Part shown: one piece after another, positions 35,775 through 44,482 of the stretch
Layout of the letters: each line of letters begins with the position of its first letter
How positions within the stretch are numbered: position 1 is the first letter of the stretch
DNA from: Tolypothrix brevis GSE-NOS-MK-07-07A
GTDB lineage: Bacteria > Cyanobacteriota > Cyanobacteriia > Cyanobacteriales > Nostocaceae
Direction: 5' to 3'
Assembly: GCA_019358985.1 (NCBI GenBank)
Contig: JAHHIJ010000022.1
Coordinates: 39,861-103,860 of the forward strand
DNA: 64,000 bases
Made by a program: the position numbers and the translations under genes
Notes under the pieces: generated by a model
Databases searched by the model: none
The model's input: the letters and a program-made list of their open reading frames with translations, nothing else
What the model was told of the DNA's origin: nothing

Positions 35775-35904
35775 TGGTTGGTGGATAGTAGTTATGACTA
35801 CTATCCACCAACAACCAACTCTCCTAGAGACGTTCCGCCGGAACGTGTCGTAGAGACGTTCCGCCGGAACGTGTCGTACAGACGTTCCGCCGGAACGTCT
35901 CTAC
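35775..35904. repeat. Inverted repeat plus three tandem palindromes in the rbcX-rbcS gap
   Basis: 35776-35816 forms a near-perfect hairpin (GTTGGTGGATAGTAG against CTACTATCCACCAAC). 35824-35904 holds three consecutive TTCCGCCGGAA-core palindromes joined as GTGTCGTAGAGACG. They lie inside the rbc operon, so they must be transcribed and could act as RNA stems between rbcX and rbcS. Confidence 0.85.
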
Positions 35905-35947
35905 TACCATCAGTTTTGTAGTCAAAAATCTTCACCTATTACCAACT

Positions 35948-36283
35948 ATGCAAACCTTACCAAAAGAGCAACGTTACGAAACCCTTTCTTATCTGCCTCC
36001 TCTGTCTGACGCTCAAATCGCCAAGCAAGTGCAGTACATTTTAGATCAAGGTTACATTCCGGCGATCGAATTTAACGAAAAATCCGAGCCAAAGGAATTC
36101 TACTGGACAATGTGGAAGCTGCCTTTGTTCAACGCTAAATCAACACAAGAAGTGTTGAGCGAAGTTCAAGCTTGCCGTTCTCAATTTTCCACCAGCTTCG
36201 TTCGGGTTGTGGGTTTTGATAACATCAAGCAGTGCCAAATTCTCAGCTTTATTGTTCACAAACCCGGCACCAGCAGATACTAA
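35948..36283 (+). CDS. rbcS: RuBisCO small subunit
   Basis: A 111-residue small subunit, form IB. Conserved features: [64 protein letters not shown], and [23 protein letters not shown]. Length is typical of cyanobacteria, with a short beta-A/beta-B loop. Four dimers' worth of small subunits cap each end of the RbcL8 core. Last gene of the operon; a terminator follows 41 bases after the stop. Confidence 0.99.
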   Translation: MQTLPKEQRYETLSYLPPLSDAQIAKQVQYILDQGYIPAIEFNEKSEPKEFYWTMWKLPLFNAKSTQEVLSEVQACRSQFSTSFVRVVGFDNIKQCQILSFIVHKPGTSRY

Positions 36284-36324
36284 AAAGGTAAAAGTAAGAA
36301 TTACCTTTTAAATTGACTTAATAC

Positions 36325-36356
36325 AGAGAGGTAGAATTATCTACCTCTCTTCTTTT
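36325..36356 (+). terminator. Intrinsic terminator of the rbc operon
   Basis: A 10-bp perfect stem AGAGAGGTAG/CTACCTCTCT with loop AATTAT, followed by TCTTTTC. It lies directly after rbcS. Confidence 0.85.
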
Positions 36357-36361
36357 CGTAG

Positions 36362-36416
36362 TAACGACTTCAGTCGTTATCTTAAATTAGAAGAGGACTT
36401 CAGTCCTCACTACGAA
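36362..36416. repeat. Two adjacent palindromes of the ACTACGAAT class
   Basis: TAACGACTTCAGTCGTTA (36362-36379) and GAGGACTTCAGTCCTC plus ACTACGAAT (36393-36416). Arms differ, the CTTCAG centre is the same. Confidence 0.75.
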
Positions 36417-36490
36417 TTAATAATACCTTGTGGGGAAAAGTTTTTCAACTGACCTTACCCCTTACCCTTTCCCATTGCCCAATTCGCAAT

Positions 36491-36847
36491 TTAATACACT
36501 AAAGGTTGCCCACCAGTGAGATTACGGAAGGCATTCATGCAGTATGGACAGTCGCAACCAAATAAAGCGATCGCTTGATTGCTTTCTGCTTCCGAAAATT
36601 CCAACATCGCAACATTTTTATCCGATTGCTGTACTGAACTCACTTTCGGTGGAGGTGTTGTCAGTGAAGCCCGCGTACAAACAAAGTTTTTGTATCCAGC
36701 ATGTGGATGACGTATACAAGCTTGACCGTCTTTCATGCGGAGAACTGGCTGTGCCCCATGTGCCGGATTTACTACCCCAATAATAGACATCATAGATGCA
36801 AAAATAGTCGGGCTGGAAAGCAAACTAAGTATTAATTTTCTGTTCAT
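36491..36847 (-). CDS. Small secreted protein with CxCPYC motif
   Basis: A 118-residue protein with a signal peptide (residues 1-31, ending AHGA). The mature part begins QPVLRMKDGQACIRHPHAGYKNFVCTR, then a Pro/Ser linker, and ends FSEAESNQAIALFGCDCPYCMNAFRNLTGGQPLVY. The CDCPYC cluster plus two further Cys suggests a metal or redox site, and the RNLTG ending looks conserved. It is probably periplasmic. I do not know a named family. Convergent with rbcS. Confidence 0.7.
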   Translation of the reverse strand: MNRKLILSLLSSPTIFASMMSIIGVVNPAHGAQPVLRMKDGQACIRHPHAGYKNFVCTRASLTTPPPKVSSVQQSDKNVAMLEFSEAESNQAIALFGCDCPYCMNAFRNLTGGQPLVY

Positions 36848-36956
36848 AAGTTATCAGAGAACATCTTACTGAACGATTACGTTATCCGATTAGCTGTTAC
36901 AGGTCAAGAGAGTATTTATCGGGAATATTTAATATTTGTAATATTTTCTTAACAAA

Positions 36957-37490
36957 TTAAAGCTCCGTTTTGTGCGTAAGAGTAAAAAAAATAACGATAA
37001 TCATTGTCAAAAACGTACTGTGGTATCGTCTATGTTTAATTAACATTAATAAAAATATCGCAACCCTCGTAGAGACGTTCCGCCGGAACGTCTTTACCTG
37101 GACAATTTCTATTTTGGGAACATAACCTAATAAAATTCCCCCGAAATCAGGACGGGAAAATATCATTTCTGCGGTGAAACAGATGCCCACAGTTGCTACT
37201 AACATAATTACCAAAGCTTCTGTGTAGCGAAAGCCTTTGTGTTGAAGCAGTAGCAATGCGATTATATCCAACACGGTGATGCACACACCCCAAATTAGGG
37301 GAATGCCAAAAAGCAATTGGAGCGCGATCGCACTTCCGAGAACTTCTGCTAAATCACAAGCGGCGATCGCTATTTCACAAAGTAGCCATAAACACAAGTT
37401 TACACGCGGACTGAAATAGTCTCGACAAGCCTGTGCTAAATCTCTCCCCGTCGCTACCCCCAACCGCACGCACAGCGATTGCAGACGGTG
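36957..37490 (-). pseudogene. Nramp-type metal transporter (mntH) remnant
   Basis: The minus strand reads RLGVATGRDLAQACRDYFSP, then LWLLCEIAIAACDLAEVLGSAIALQLLFGIPLIWG, then KGFRYTEALVIMLVATVGICF. These are highly conserved Nramp blocks covering parts of the transporter after the first helices. The first ~80-100 residues are missing: a stop lies just upstream of about 37490, where coding starts at LQSLCVRLGV. After about 37100 the frame runs into a TTCCGCCGGAA palindrome (37069-37097) and unrelated sequence, so the C-terminal half is lost too. Dead remnant of a manganese/divalent metal transporter of normally ~430 residues. Confidence 0.85.
37069..37097. repeat. TTCCGCCGGAA-core palindrome at the break of the mntH remnant
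   Basis: GTAGAGACG-TTCCGCCGGAA-CGTCTTTAC exactly where homology to the transporter ends. Confidence 0.8.
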
Positions 37491-37673
37491 AATAGTTCAC
37501 TTTAGTACTTTGTCTGGAACTGCTACACTACTGTTTGAAGAAACTATATAAGTGATACTTAGTGCTGGAGACAAGTTTCAGCTATTGAAACAAAACGCAA
37601 TGAATGAGATTGCTGCCTCAATAATCTCAATAGTCATCTTGAGGCAAGATTATTGACTTAGATAAGGAAGTGA

Positions 37674-38663
37674 ATGTCATTTGTTCAGCACATACACCCT
37701 AAACACGACGCATTGCAAGACCAGTATGACTTGCTGTGCGAAAAGTTAACAAAATTGCGAAGGGATTGTGCGATCGCAGCCGATACCCTAATTCGCTTCC
37801 AACTAGACAAGCAAATTCAACAAGTCGAAGCCGAAATTGATCACCTCGCAAACCAGCTTGATAACCTGGAAAGAGCTTCGTGTAGCGAACGACTGTACAA
37901 GGCTCTATTGCAATTAGGATACCGCAAACAGGCGCAAAACTTCCGCAAATTTGCGGAGGCGGAATCAGTGGCAGCCTTCCTGATTCACGGTTGTACCCCA
38001 GATTACGGGCAACGTTGGTTATTGAATCGGTTAGTAATCAAGCACGTTCCCAAAAGCATTTCTGGGAAGATAGTGCGAATTGACCTCAAGCGAATTGCTC
38101 GTAGAAGTGATGTAGCAGCTTTATGGCGCGAACTCAGTAATCGGGTTGGTTTGGGCAGACAAGGCACACCGGCTGAAATAGCGGAAAGAGTTTACCAATG
38201 GTGGCAAACTCAGAGTGTCTTACTTATTTTCTACGATGTGGATTTTCTGCCTGAACGATATTTGCAAGAACTAATCCGTGATTTTTGGCTACCATTAGCG
38301 ACAAAAGCGAGGGGTAATCTTGCCAACGCCAATCAATTTCAATTATTAATGTTTATGGTTGATTATGCAGGTTGTGCAGATGGTTGGAATATGCCTTTTG
38401 CAGAAAAGTTTGAAGCAACTTGGAAGCCGGATAATCCGGTTAAATTGCCTGTAATTACGGAATTTTCCGAGCATGAACTGACCAACTGGCTAGAGCATGA
38501 AGCGGACGAACTACCGAGTAAACTAACAGATGAGGTGGGTGAAACAGTAGAGAAGATACTAGAAAATAGCGACAATGGCATTCCAGAACCCGTAATGGCA
38601 GAAATTTGTCGCTTATCTGGTTGTGACTGGTACGAACACGAGGAAAAATGGCTGAAGTTCTAG
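37674..38663 (+). CDS. iSTAND-like protein with N-terminal coiled coil, first gene of the DGR operon
   Basis: A 329-residue protein. Residues 8-72 form a helical/coiled-coil segment (DQYDLLCEKLTKLRRDCAIA... QQVEAEIDHLANQLDNLE). From about residue 95 it has a STAND-NTPase-like layout (SVAAFLIHGCTPDYGQRWLLNRL) in which the P-loop Gly-Lys-Ser/Thr is absent. STAND-like signatures follow (QSVLLIFYDVDFLPE) and then a helical tail. This matches the inactive STAND (iSTAND) proteins described in bacterial conflict systems that pair with MoxR and vWA proteins. Probably a signalling adaptor with no ATPase activity. The next gene overlaps by 16 bases. Confidence 0.75.
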   Translation: MSFVQHIHPKHDALQDQYDLLCEKLTKLRRDCAIAADTLIRFQLDKQIQQVEAEIDHLANQLDNLERASCSERLYKALLQLGYRKQAQNFRKFAEAESVAAFLIHGCTPDYGQRWLLNRLVIKHVPKSISGKIVRIDLKRIARRSDVAALWRELSNRVGLGRQGTPAEIAERVYQWWQTQSVLLIFYDVDFLPERYLQELIRDFWLPLATKARGNLANANQFQLLMFMVDYAGCADGWNMPFAEKFEATWKPDNPVKLPVITEFSEHELTNWLEHEADELPSKLTDEVGETVEKILENSDNGIPEPVMAEICRLSGCDWYEHEEKWLKF

Positions 38664-39577
38664 GCAAGCAAGTATTGGAATATACAGGAAAAGTGCAGCC
38701 CAAACTCGGAGAAAGGGGAGCTAAGGGACAGCTTTTGTATCCTTATCTACCCAATCCGGAACTGGTGGAAGCGGTGAATCTGGCGATTTATTTGGAGCGA
38801 CCGTTACTGCTGAAGGGGGAACCCGGATGTGGTAAAACTCAATTGGCGATCGCAGTTGCCTACGAATTAAGCTTGGATTTGAAAGCTTGGTACGTAAAAT
38901 CCACCAGTCGGGCGCGGGATGGTTTGTATAGTTATGATGCCGTGGGACGGTTGCGAGATGCCCAGCTTGCGGCTTCTAATCGCTTAACACCAGAACAAAT
39001 CCAGCGCATCGATGATCCAACAGCCTACGTGCGTTTGGGACCATTGGGACAAGCATTTCAGCAGGAGAATCCCACGGTGGTGCTGATTGACGAGATTGAT
39101 AAAGCTGACATTGACTTTCCCAACGATTTGCTGCTGGAACTGGATGAACGGCGGTTTATTGTTGAGGAAACGGGTCAGGAAGTTGAGGCAAAGGCAGCCC
39201 CAATCGTGATTATTACCAGCAATGATGAGAAAGATTTACCAGATGCCTTTTTGCGTCGGTGTTTGTTTCATTATGTGGAATTTCCTAACAGTGAAACCCT
39301 CGTCCAAATTATCAATGCCTTATTTCCAACTACATCAAAGGAGTTGGTCACTCAAGCTATAACTCGCTTCTTGCAACTGCGGGAGGAAATGCGGAAAGAT
39401 AAAGGGGAAGCAGGTAAGAAGGTTAGCACCAGCGAATTAATTGACTGGTTTCGCGTTCTGCGTCGCTATCCTCAAGATGAGGTTTTGCAGAAACTGGATG
39501 GTAAACTTCCCTATGCGGGTGTGTTGCTAAAAAGTTTGGAAGATCATGTACGGTATTTAAGGGGAAGCCGTGGATGA
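38648..39577 (+). CDS. MoxR-type AAA+ ATPase
   Basis: A 309-residue AAA+ ATPase. Walker A is GEPGCGKTQLA, Walker B VVLIDEIDKADIDFPNDLL, sensor 1 IVIITSNDEKDLPDAFLRRCLFHYVEFP with the arginine pair. The MoxR branch acts as an ATP-driven chaperone that remodels or loads a vWA-domain partner, here the next gene, which overlaps by 8 bases. Tight overlap with both neighbours indicates coupled translation and a stable stoichiometry. All catalytic residues are intact. Confidence 0.93.
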   Translation: MAEVLGKQVLEYTGKVQPKLGERGAKGQLLYPYLPNPELVEAVNLAIYLERPLLLKGEPGCGKTQLAIAVAYELSLDLKAWYVKSTSRARDGLYSYDAVGRLRDAQLAASNRLTPEQIQRIDDPTAYVRLGPLGQAFQQENPTVVLIDEIDKADIDFPNDLLLELDERRFIVEETGQEVEAKAAPIVIITSNDEKDLPDAFLRRCLFHYVEFPNSETLVQIINALFPTTSKELVTQAITRFLQLREEMRKDKGEAGKKVSTSELIDWFRVLRRYPQDEVLQKLDGKLPYAGVLLKSLEDHVRYLRGSRG

Positions 39578-40946
39578 GAATGATTTGCCTCTGCTAGAAC
39601 TGTTTACCAGACTGCGGGAAGCAGGTTTACCACTTGGTATTGACGAATATCATGCAGTTTTGCAAGCTTTGCAAGCTGGCTTTGGAATTAATGATAAAGC
39701 TGCTTTAAAACGTTTATGTCAGACTTTGTGGGTCAAATCAGCGGAAGAAAAGCGGCTATTTGAATATCAATTTAAACAATTAATTGACAGTGAGGTTATT
39801 TCCTTAACCCCTGAAACACAATTTGAACAGCATCAAAATAAAATATCTCAGATTGTTCGCTACGTAATTCTGGGGATTTTAGGTATCGGCATTGCTTTAA
39901 ATTTTAAACTCAGTTCCCATGAACAAACTCAGACAAAATTAGCACCGAGTCCAACCACAAAACTAAACACTATAGGGCAGCCAAATACCACAGCACAGCC
40001 AACAACAAATCAAACTCCAATAGTACAACCAACTGCAACACCATCGGCAAACACCAACAGAAACCAGCCAAATTGGATTTTTGGCAGTTTGTTATCGGTC
40101 ATCGTCTTGAGTGCTGGGTATATAACTTTCAGGACGGTAACTAAGCGGAAAACTGAACAGTCCCCAATTGAAAATACCTCCATTCCTCATTTATCTCCAG
40201 AATTGACACAGATAATCGAAGATGAGGTACAAGTAGCTCAAGCAGTACGACAAGTTACAAATAAAAGTGAGGAAATTCCTCAGATTAGCTTTATCTTATC
40301 TACTGAATATTTTCCTGTAACTGAGCGGCAAATGAAACAAACTTGGCGCTATTTACGCCGTCCAGTACGTGAGGGAACAGCGACAGAATTAGATGTAGAA
40401 GCAACTGTCAACCAAATTGGACGCCAAGGTTTGCTATTAGAACCTGTGTTGCTTCCACGTCGAGTCAATCGAGCAGAAATGCTGTTACTAATTGACCAAG
40501 ATGGTTCAATGGTGCCTTTTCATGCATTATCCCGTCGGTTAGCAGAAACAGCTTTGCGTGGTGGTCGTTTGGGTAGTGCTGGTATTTACTACTTTCACAA
40601 TTGTCCTATTGATTATCTCTACCGCGACTCCTATCATCAAGAAGCGGCGTTAGTTAATGATATTGTTACTAATATTTGCTCTGAGCGTACAGCGGTCTTA
40701 ATTTTCAGTGATGCTGGTGCTGCTCGTGGTGGCTTGAATGAAGAACGCTACGATTTAACTAAGCAATTTCTTCACAAGCTGAAACAACGAGTGCGTTACA
40801 TTGCTTGGCTAAATCCCATGCCAGAAAAACGTTGGTTTGGTACAACAGCAGGGGAAATAGCCTGTTTGGTTCCGATGTTTGAATTTAGCCGCCGAGGTTT
40901 ACAAGATGCTATTGGTGTGCTGCGTGGACGTCCGACGAAAATATGA
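39570..40946 (+). CDS. Membrane-associated vWA/CoxE-like protein
   Basis: A 458-residue protein starting at GTG 39570, inside the end of the MoxR gene. The N-terminal ~85 residues are helical (LLELFTRLREAGLPLGIDEYHAVLQAL, the usual start of MoxR-linked vWA proteins). Two hydrophobic segments at about 92-110 and 172-190 flank a Thr/Gln/Pro-rich linker, giving a hairpin or periplasmic loop. The C-terminal half is a vWA domain with MIDAS-like LLLIDQDGSMVPF (Asp and Ser kept), then VLIFSDAGAARGG. Partner of the MoxR ATPase. The stop codon is followed one base later by a MITE. Confidence 0.85.
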   Translation: MDENDLPLLELFTRLREAGLPLGIDEYHAVLQALQAGFGINDKAALKRLCQTLWVKSAEEKRLFEYQFKQLIDSEVISLTPETQFEQHQNKISQIVRYVILGILGIGIALNFKLSSHEQTQTKLAPSPTTKLNTIGQPNTTAQPTTNQTPIVQPTATPSANTNRNQPNWIFGSLLSVIVLSAGYITFRTVTKRKTEQSPIENTSIPHLSPELTQIIEDEVQVAQAVRQVTNKSEEIPQISFILSTEYFPVTERQMKQTWRYLRRPVREGTATELDVEATVNQIGRQGLLLEPVLLPRRVNRAEMLLLIDQDGSMVPFHALSRRLAETALRGGRLGSAGIYYFHNCPIDYLYRDSYHQEAALVNDIVTNICSERTAVLIFSDAGAARGGLNEERYDLTKQFLHKLKQRVRYIAWLNPMPEKRWFGTTAGEIACLVPMFEFSRRGLQDAIGVLRGRPTKI

Positions 40947-40947
40947 C

Positions 40948-41038
40948 AGGACTTACGCACGGACTACGAATTTCCGTCATTGCGACGTAAGGAAGCAATC
41001 TCAAAGTCTTGTTTTTTCGTAACGAGTGCGTAAGTCCT
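40948..41038. mobile_element. MITE with AGGACTTACGCAC ends (copy 2), between vWA gene and DGR target
   Basis: 91 bases with ends AGGACTTACGCAC and GTGCGTAAGTCCT, a perfect 13-base inverted repeat. It is the reverse complement, with few differences, of the copy at 63531-63621. It fills the whole gap between the vWA stop (40946) and the ATG of the variable protein (41041). A GTG start at 41026 would lie inside the element and is therefore unlikely. Confidence 0.9.
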
Positions 41039-41040
41039 AT

Positions 41041-42693
41041 ATGAGCAAAATCACAACTCAAGTTGCCCAGCGACGCATCGAATCTTTTACAAAACGCTTT
41101 GGCAAAGCACACCTGTATTTGGCGTATCATGCAGCTTTTCCCTTAGCACTCACACCCGATTTGTTATATCGTTTGTGGGCAAATTTTCAGAGAGATATTC
41201 ATGGTGAAGTGTTGGATATTCCTTGGGTAACGGTAGCAGATTTACTACTTTCAAACCTGTGTGATGAAGTTGGATATGAACTTTATGAAATAGATTTGGC
41301 TGTGCGAAATCAACTGTTGCGGCAATTAAAGGAAGATGAAAAATTTGGGCAAGAGCGAATTCAAGAACTTTCACATTTCATGCTCTATTATGTACGGCAA
41401 CAACTCCACAGCGATGACCCTGATGTTAAGGATTTTGCTCAAACTCAAAGGTGGACGGCTTTAGCTTATACTCAACCGGGCGAAGCTGTCCGCGAACTGG
41501 CGTTGGTATTTTCTAAATTGGCAGAGAAAGATGCACCGGAATTGGTGCGAATGGCATCATTGACGGAAACAATGGCAGAACCTTTAGTTGATTTTCAACC
41601 GCTACTGATTTATGCTCGTGGAATGAAAAAATTTGTCTGTGGCGATTTGGAGGCGGCAAAAGTAGAGTTTGACAAAGCCCTCACAGAAAAGAACGAAATT
41701 ATCGTTGCTGATATCAATTTGCCTATTCCCGAACAAATAGCACCACCAAAAACACCACAAAACAAGAATTTATCTCGGCGGCGGGTAATTCAATATCTGG
41801 GTTGGGGAGGTATCGGGTTGGGTTTGACGGTTGGCGGCGCTTATTTTTTTAGTTCAAGAGATAATTTGCAAACCTCTGAATTTGAAGTTGTCACGGTGGA
41901 TGCTAGAGGAAATATCACGAACCGCCGCCGAAACCAAGCAAAGTTTTTTGTTGAAGATTTGGGAAATGGTGTATTATTAAATATGGTAGAAATACCAGGT
42001 GGAACCTTTGCGATGGGTTCACCACCAAATGAAGCGGGAAGAAGCGGTGATGAAAGTCCGCAGCATCAAGTAACAGTGCCTCGTTTTTTTATGGGGAGGT
42101 ATGAAGTTACCCAAAGCCAGTATGAAGCGATTATGGGAAATAATCCTTCTAACTTTAAGGATAATGGTGCAAACCGTCCTGTAGAAACTGTTTCTTGGAA
42201 TGATGCTGTTGAGTTTTGTAAGCGATTAAGTCAAAAGACGGGACGTACTTATCGTTTACCGAGCGAAGCTGAATGGGAATATGCCTGTCGTGCTGGGACA
42301 AGTACACCTTTCCATTTTGGTGAGACGATTACTGCTGATTTAGCAAATTATAATAGTGAAGTTGCTTATGCTTCTGCACCAACAAAAAAAACACGAGGAC
42401 AAACCACGCCAGTAGGTAGTTTTTCAGCGAACGCCTTTGGTTTATATGACATGCATGGAAATGTTTGGGAGTGGTGTCAAGATATTTGGCATGACAACTA
42501 CCAAGGCGCTCCTGTAGATGGTAGTCCTTGGTTAACGGGTGTGAATACGAATACTACGAACACTACAAGGCTGCTTCGCGGTGGTTCTTGTTACGACAAC
42601 CCTGAGGTTTGCCGTAGTGCTGACCGCTACGACTTCGACCCCGTCATCCGCTTCACCTTCGTCGGTTTTCGAGTGGTTTTGGTTTCTGCGTGA
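41041..42693 (+). CDS. DGR variable protein: membrane-anchored FGE-sulfatase/C-type-lectin domain
   Basis: A 550-residue protein. Residues 1-235 are a helical domain (N-terminus MSKITTQVAQRRIESFTKRFGKAHLYLAYHAAFPLALTPDL). A hydrophobic segment follows at about 250-270 (YLGWGGIGLGLTVGGAYFF) after an Arg cluster. Residues ~310-550 are an FGE-sulfatase (SUMF1/DUF323) domain: EIPGGTFAMGSP, RFFMGRYEVTQSQYEAIMGNNPS, RPVETVSWNDAVEFCKRLS, YRLPSEAEWEYACRAGT, FGLYDMHGNVWEWCQD, RLLRGGSC. In DGR systems this fold is a binding scaffold, not an enzyme. The last 41 codons, including the stop, are the variable repeat. N-terminus chosen at ATG 41041, after the MITE. Confidence 0.95.
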   Translation: MSKITTQVAQRRIESFTKRFGKAHLYLAYHAAFPLALTPDLLYRLWANFQRDIHGEVLDIPWVTVADLLLSNLCDEVGYELYEIDLAVRNQLLRQLKEDEKFGQERIQELSHFMLYYVRQQLHSDDPDVKDFAQTQRWTALAYTQPGEAVRELALVFSKLAEKDAPELVRMASLTETMAEPLVDFQPLLIYARGMKKFVCGDLEAAKVEFDKALTEKNEIIVADINLPIPEQIAPPKTPQNKNLSRRRVIQYLGWGGIGLGLTVGGAYFFSSRDNLQTSEFEVVTVDARGNITNRRRNQAKFFVEDLGNGVLLNMVEIPGGTFAMGSPPNEAGRSGDESPQHQVTVPRFFMGRYEVTQSQYEAIMGNNPSNFKDNGANRPVETVSWNDAVEFCKRLSQKTGRTYRLPSEAEWEYACRAGTSTPFHFGETITADLANYNSEVAYASAPTKKTRGQTTPVGSFSANAFGLYDMHGNVWEWCQDIWHDNYQGAPVDGSPWLTGVNTNTTNTTRLLRGGSCYDNPEVCRSADRYDFDPVIRFTFVGFRVVLVSA

Positions 42694-42694
42694 G
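42570..42694 (+). other. Variable repeat (VR) of the diversity-generating retroelement
   Basis: 125 bases aligning without gaps to the template repeat at 44483-44607. They encode the C-terminus LLRGGSCYDNPEVCRSADRY... [11 protein letters not shown] and the stop codon. Of 19 differences, 18 sit at positions where TR has A; the single exception is G to T at 42591 (Trp to Cys). The invariant 3' block is GGTTTTCGAGTGG and following bases, the expected initiation-of-mutagenic-homing end. Confidence 0.97.
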
Positions 42695-42755
42695 GATTCC
42701 CCTTCTTTACACTCTTGTCCTTTTGCACTCTACACTTTTTTCTTTTTCACTTTCC

Positions 42756-42780
42756 TCCGCCGAAGGCGGAAAAATATTTT
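42756..42780 (+). terminator. Hairpin downstream of the variable repeat
   Basis: Stem TCCGCC/GGCGGA with loop GAA, followed by an AT-rich tract ending in Ts. It lies 61 bases after VR. It could be a terminator or the stem-loop that helps retrohoming in some DGRs, although in phage BPP-1 that stem is much closer to VR. Confidence 0.55.
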
Positions 42781-42853
42781 TTAGAAAAAAGTGTTTAAGT
42801 GAGTTATTTTGTTGTAATCTGACTTTGACGGGATATTATGAAGCAGTTATCGA

Positions 42854-43213
42854 ATGAGCGATTTACCTATTGTACAGAAAACCTACGATTTAATCAAGTG
42901 GTACGTGCCAATTCTCAACCGCCTACCTCGCGACCATAGATTTAGCTTGGGGGAAAGGATGATTGCGGGACTTTATGACTTGCTGGAGAATTTAATTTTA
43001 GCACGGTATGCCAAAGATAAATTAGCCTTGTTGGAAACATTAAACGCCAAATTAGATGTTTTGCGCCACCAAACCAGATTACTATTAGATTTTCAATTAA
43101 TTCAAGTAGAACGATACGAATATGTAGGAAAATTGATGAATGAGATTGGCAGTGAATTGGGAGGCTGGATAAAACAGCAGCTTAACAAGGTAAAAAGCAA
43201 TTTACATCAATAA
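42854..43213 (+). CDS. avd: DGR accessory protein Avd
   Basis: A 119-residue four-helix bundle protein. Typical Avd blocks: LPIVQKTYDLIKWYVPILNRLPRDHRFSLGERMIAGLYDLLENLILARYAKDK, then LDVLRHQTRLLLDFQLIQVERYEYVGKLMNEIGSELGGWIKQ. Avd forms a pentameric, positively charged barrel that binds the reverse transcriptase and the template RNA and is essential for cDNA synthesis in studied DGRs. It lies between target gene and RT, the common order. Basic residues are plentiful (RH, RLLLDF, KQQLNKVK). Confidence 0.95.
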   Translation: MSDLPIVQKTYDLIKWYVPILNRLPRDHRFSLGERMIAGLYDLLENLILARYAKDKLALLETLNAKLDVLRHQTRLLLDFQLIQVERYEYVGKLMNEIGSELGGWIKQQLNKVKSNLHQ

Positions 43214-43254
43214 ATAATTAGGATTGGTATATCAGATAAACCTCATCTACCTTG

Positions 43255-43315
43255 AGAACCGTAGTTTTCTGCCAAGACTTTGAGATTGCTTCCTTACGTC
43301 GCAATGACATATCTG
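43255..43315. mobile_element. Fragment of the AGGACTTACGCAC MITE
   Basis: GTTTTCTG followed by CAAGACTTTGAGATTGCTTCC and GTCGCAATGAC matches the interior of the copy at 63531-63621; the terminal repeats are missing. It lies between avd and the RT. Confidence 0.7.
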
Positions 43316-43403
43316 AATAATTACAAACTCCAGGTTTCAACATGAACGAGGTTTAATTTATTATTTGTTGGAAATTGTTAATCAACAAGAATAAAAAACA
43401 AAC

Positions 43404-44462
43404 ATGAAACGCTACAATAATCTTTGGACACAAATTACAGATTTTGCAAATTTACTTGCAGCCGCTAAAAAAGCACAGCTTGGCAAACGTTTTCGTGAAA
43501 GCGTTCTCAGCTTTAATTACAATTTAGAACAGAATTTGTGGCAACTCAAGACCGAATTGGAAACCAAAACCTACCGTCCGGGTGCTTATAAAACCTTTAC
43601 AATCTTAGAACCTAAACCACGCATGATTTCCGCTGCACCTTATCGAGACAGGGTTGTACATCATGCATTATATAATGTAATTCAGCCAATTTTTGAGCGG
43701 ACTTTTATTTTTGATTCTTATGCAAACCGTACTGGTTTTGGTACGCATCGCGCACTTCGCCGTTTTACAGAATTTGCCCGTTCTAGCCGTTACATTCTCC
43801 AGTGCGATATTAAGAAATATTTTGCCAGTATTGACCATGAAATTCTCAAACTATTGCTGCGGCGTAAAATTAAATGTCGAGATACACTCTGGTTAATCGA
43901 TACAATAATTGACAATAGTAATGAACAAGAACCTGTAGTAGAATATTTCCCAGGAGATGAAATTCTCACTCCCATATATCGCAGGCATGGCTTACCAATT
44001 GGTAATCTCACCAGCCAGTTTTTTGCTAATGTTTATCTCAATAGTCTTGACCATTTTGTTAAAGAGCAGTTGCAGGTAAAAAAATATATCCGTTATGTGG
44101 ATGATTTCGCTTTATTTGCTGATGACCACCAACTTTTAGTCAATGCTCGGTTAGCAGTAGAAGAGTATTTAGTTGGTTTAAGACTGAAAATTCATCCTGT
44201 CAAAACTCAGCTATTCGAGACAAAACACGGGGCAAATTTTCTCGGATTTCGCGTCTTGCCAAATTTTATTGGCGTGCGGTGTGAAAATTTACGTCGAGGG
44301 CGGCGCAGATTGCGGTTGATGCAAAAAGACTACGCACAGGGTAAAATTACATTGGAGAAAGTATCGCAACGAATACAAAGCTGGGTAGCCCATCTGAAAC
44401 ATGGTGATACTTGGCGGTTGCGCGAACAGATATTCGCTTCTCTTGTCTTTACAAGAAAGTGA
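43404..44462 (+). CDS. DGR reverse transcriptase
   Basis: A 352-residue reverse transcriptase. Motif 4 is [18 protein letters not shown]: the I-G-x3-S-Q signature characteristic of DGR RTs rather than the QG of group II introns. The catalytic YVDD is near residues 230-233 ([10 protein letters not shown]). Further motifs: [42 protein letters not shown] (motif A Asp), and [10 protein letters not shown] near the thumb. The gene encodes no maturase or endonuclease domain. With Avd it copies the adjacent template RNA with adenine mutagenesis and returns the cDNA to VR. TR begins 20 bases after the stop. Confidence 0.98.
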   Translation: MKRYNNLWTQITDFANLLAAAKKAQLGKRFRESVLSFNYNLEQNLWQLKTELETKTYRPGAYKTFTILEPKPRMISAAPYRDRVVHHALYNVIQPIFERTFIFDSYANRTGFGTHRALRRFTEFARSSRYILQCDIKKYFASIDHEILKLLLRRKIKCRDTLWLIDTIIDNSNEQEPVVEYFPGDEILTPIYRRHGLPIGNLTSQFFANVYLNSLDHFVKEQLQVKKYIRYVDDFALFADDHQLLVNARLAVEEYLVGLRLKIHPVKTQLFETKHGANFLGFRVLPNFIGVRCENLRRGRRRLRLMQKDYAQGKITLEKVSQRIQSWVAHLKHGDTWRLREQIFASLVFTRK

Positions 44463-44482
44463 AGATGGGACGGGCATTTCTA

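Noticed and set aside
35824..35904. Three evenly spaced palindromes considered as a short CRISPR array
   Set aside because: Units are contiguous palindromes with no unique spacers and the same unit occurs alone all over the window.
41026..41040. GTG start adding five residues to the DGR variable protein
   Set aside because: The codon lies inside the terminal inverted repeat of the MITE; the ATG at 41041 is the sensible start.
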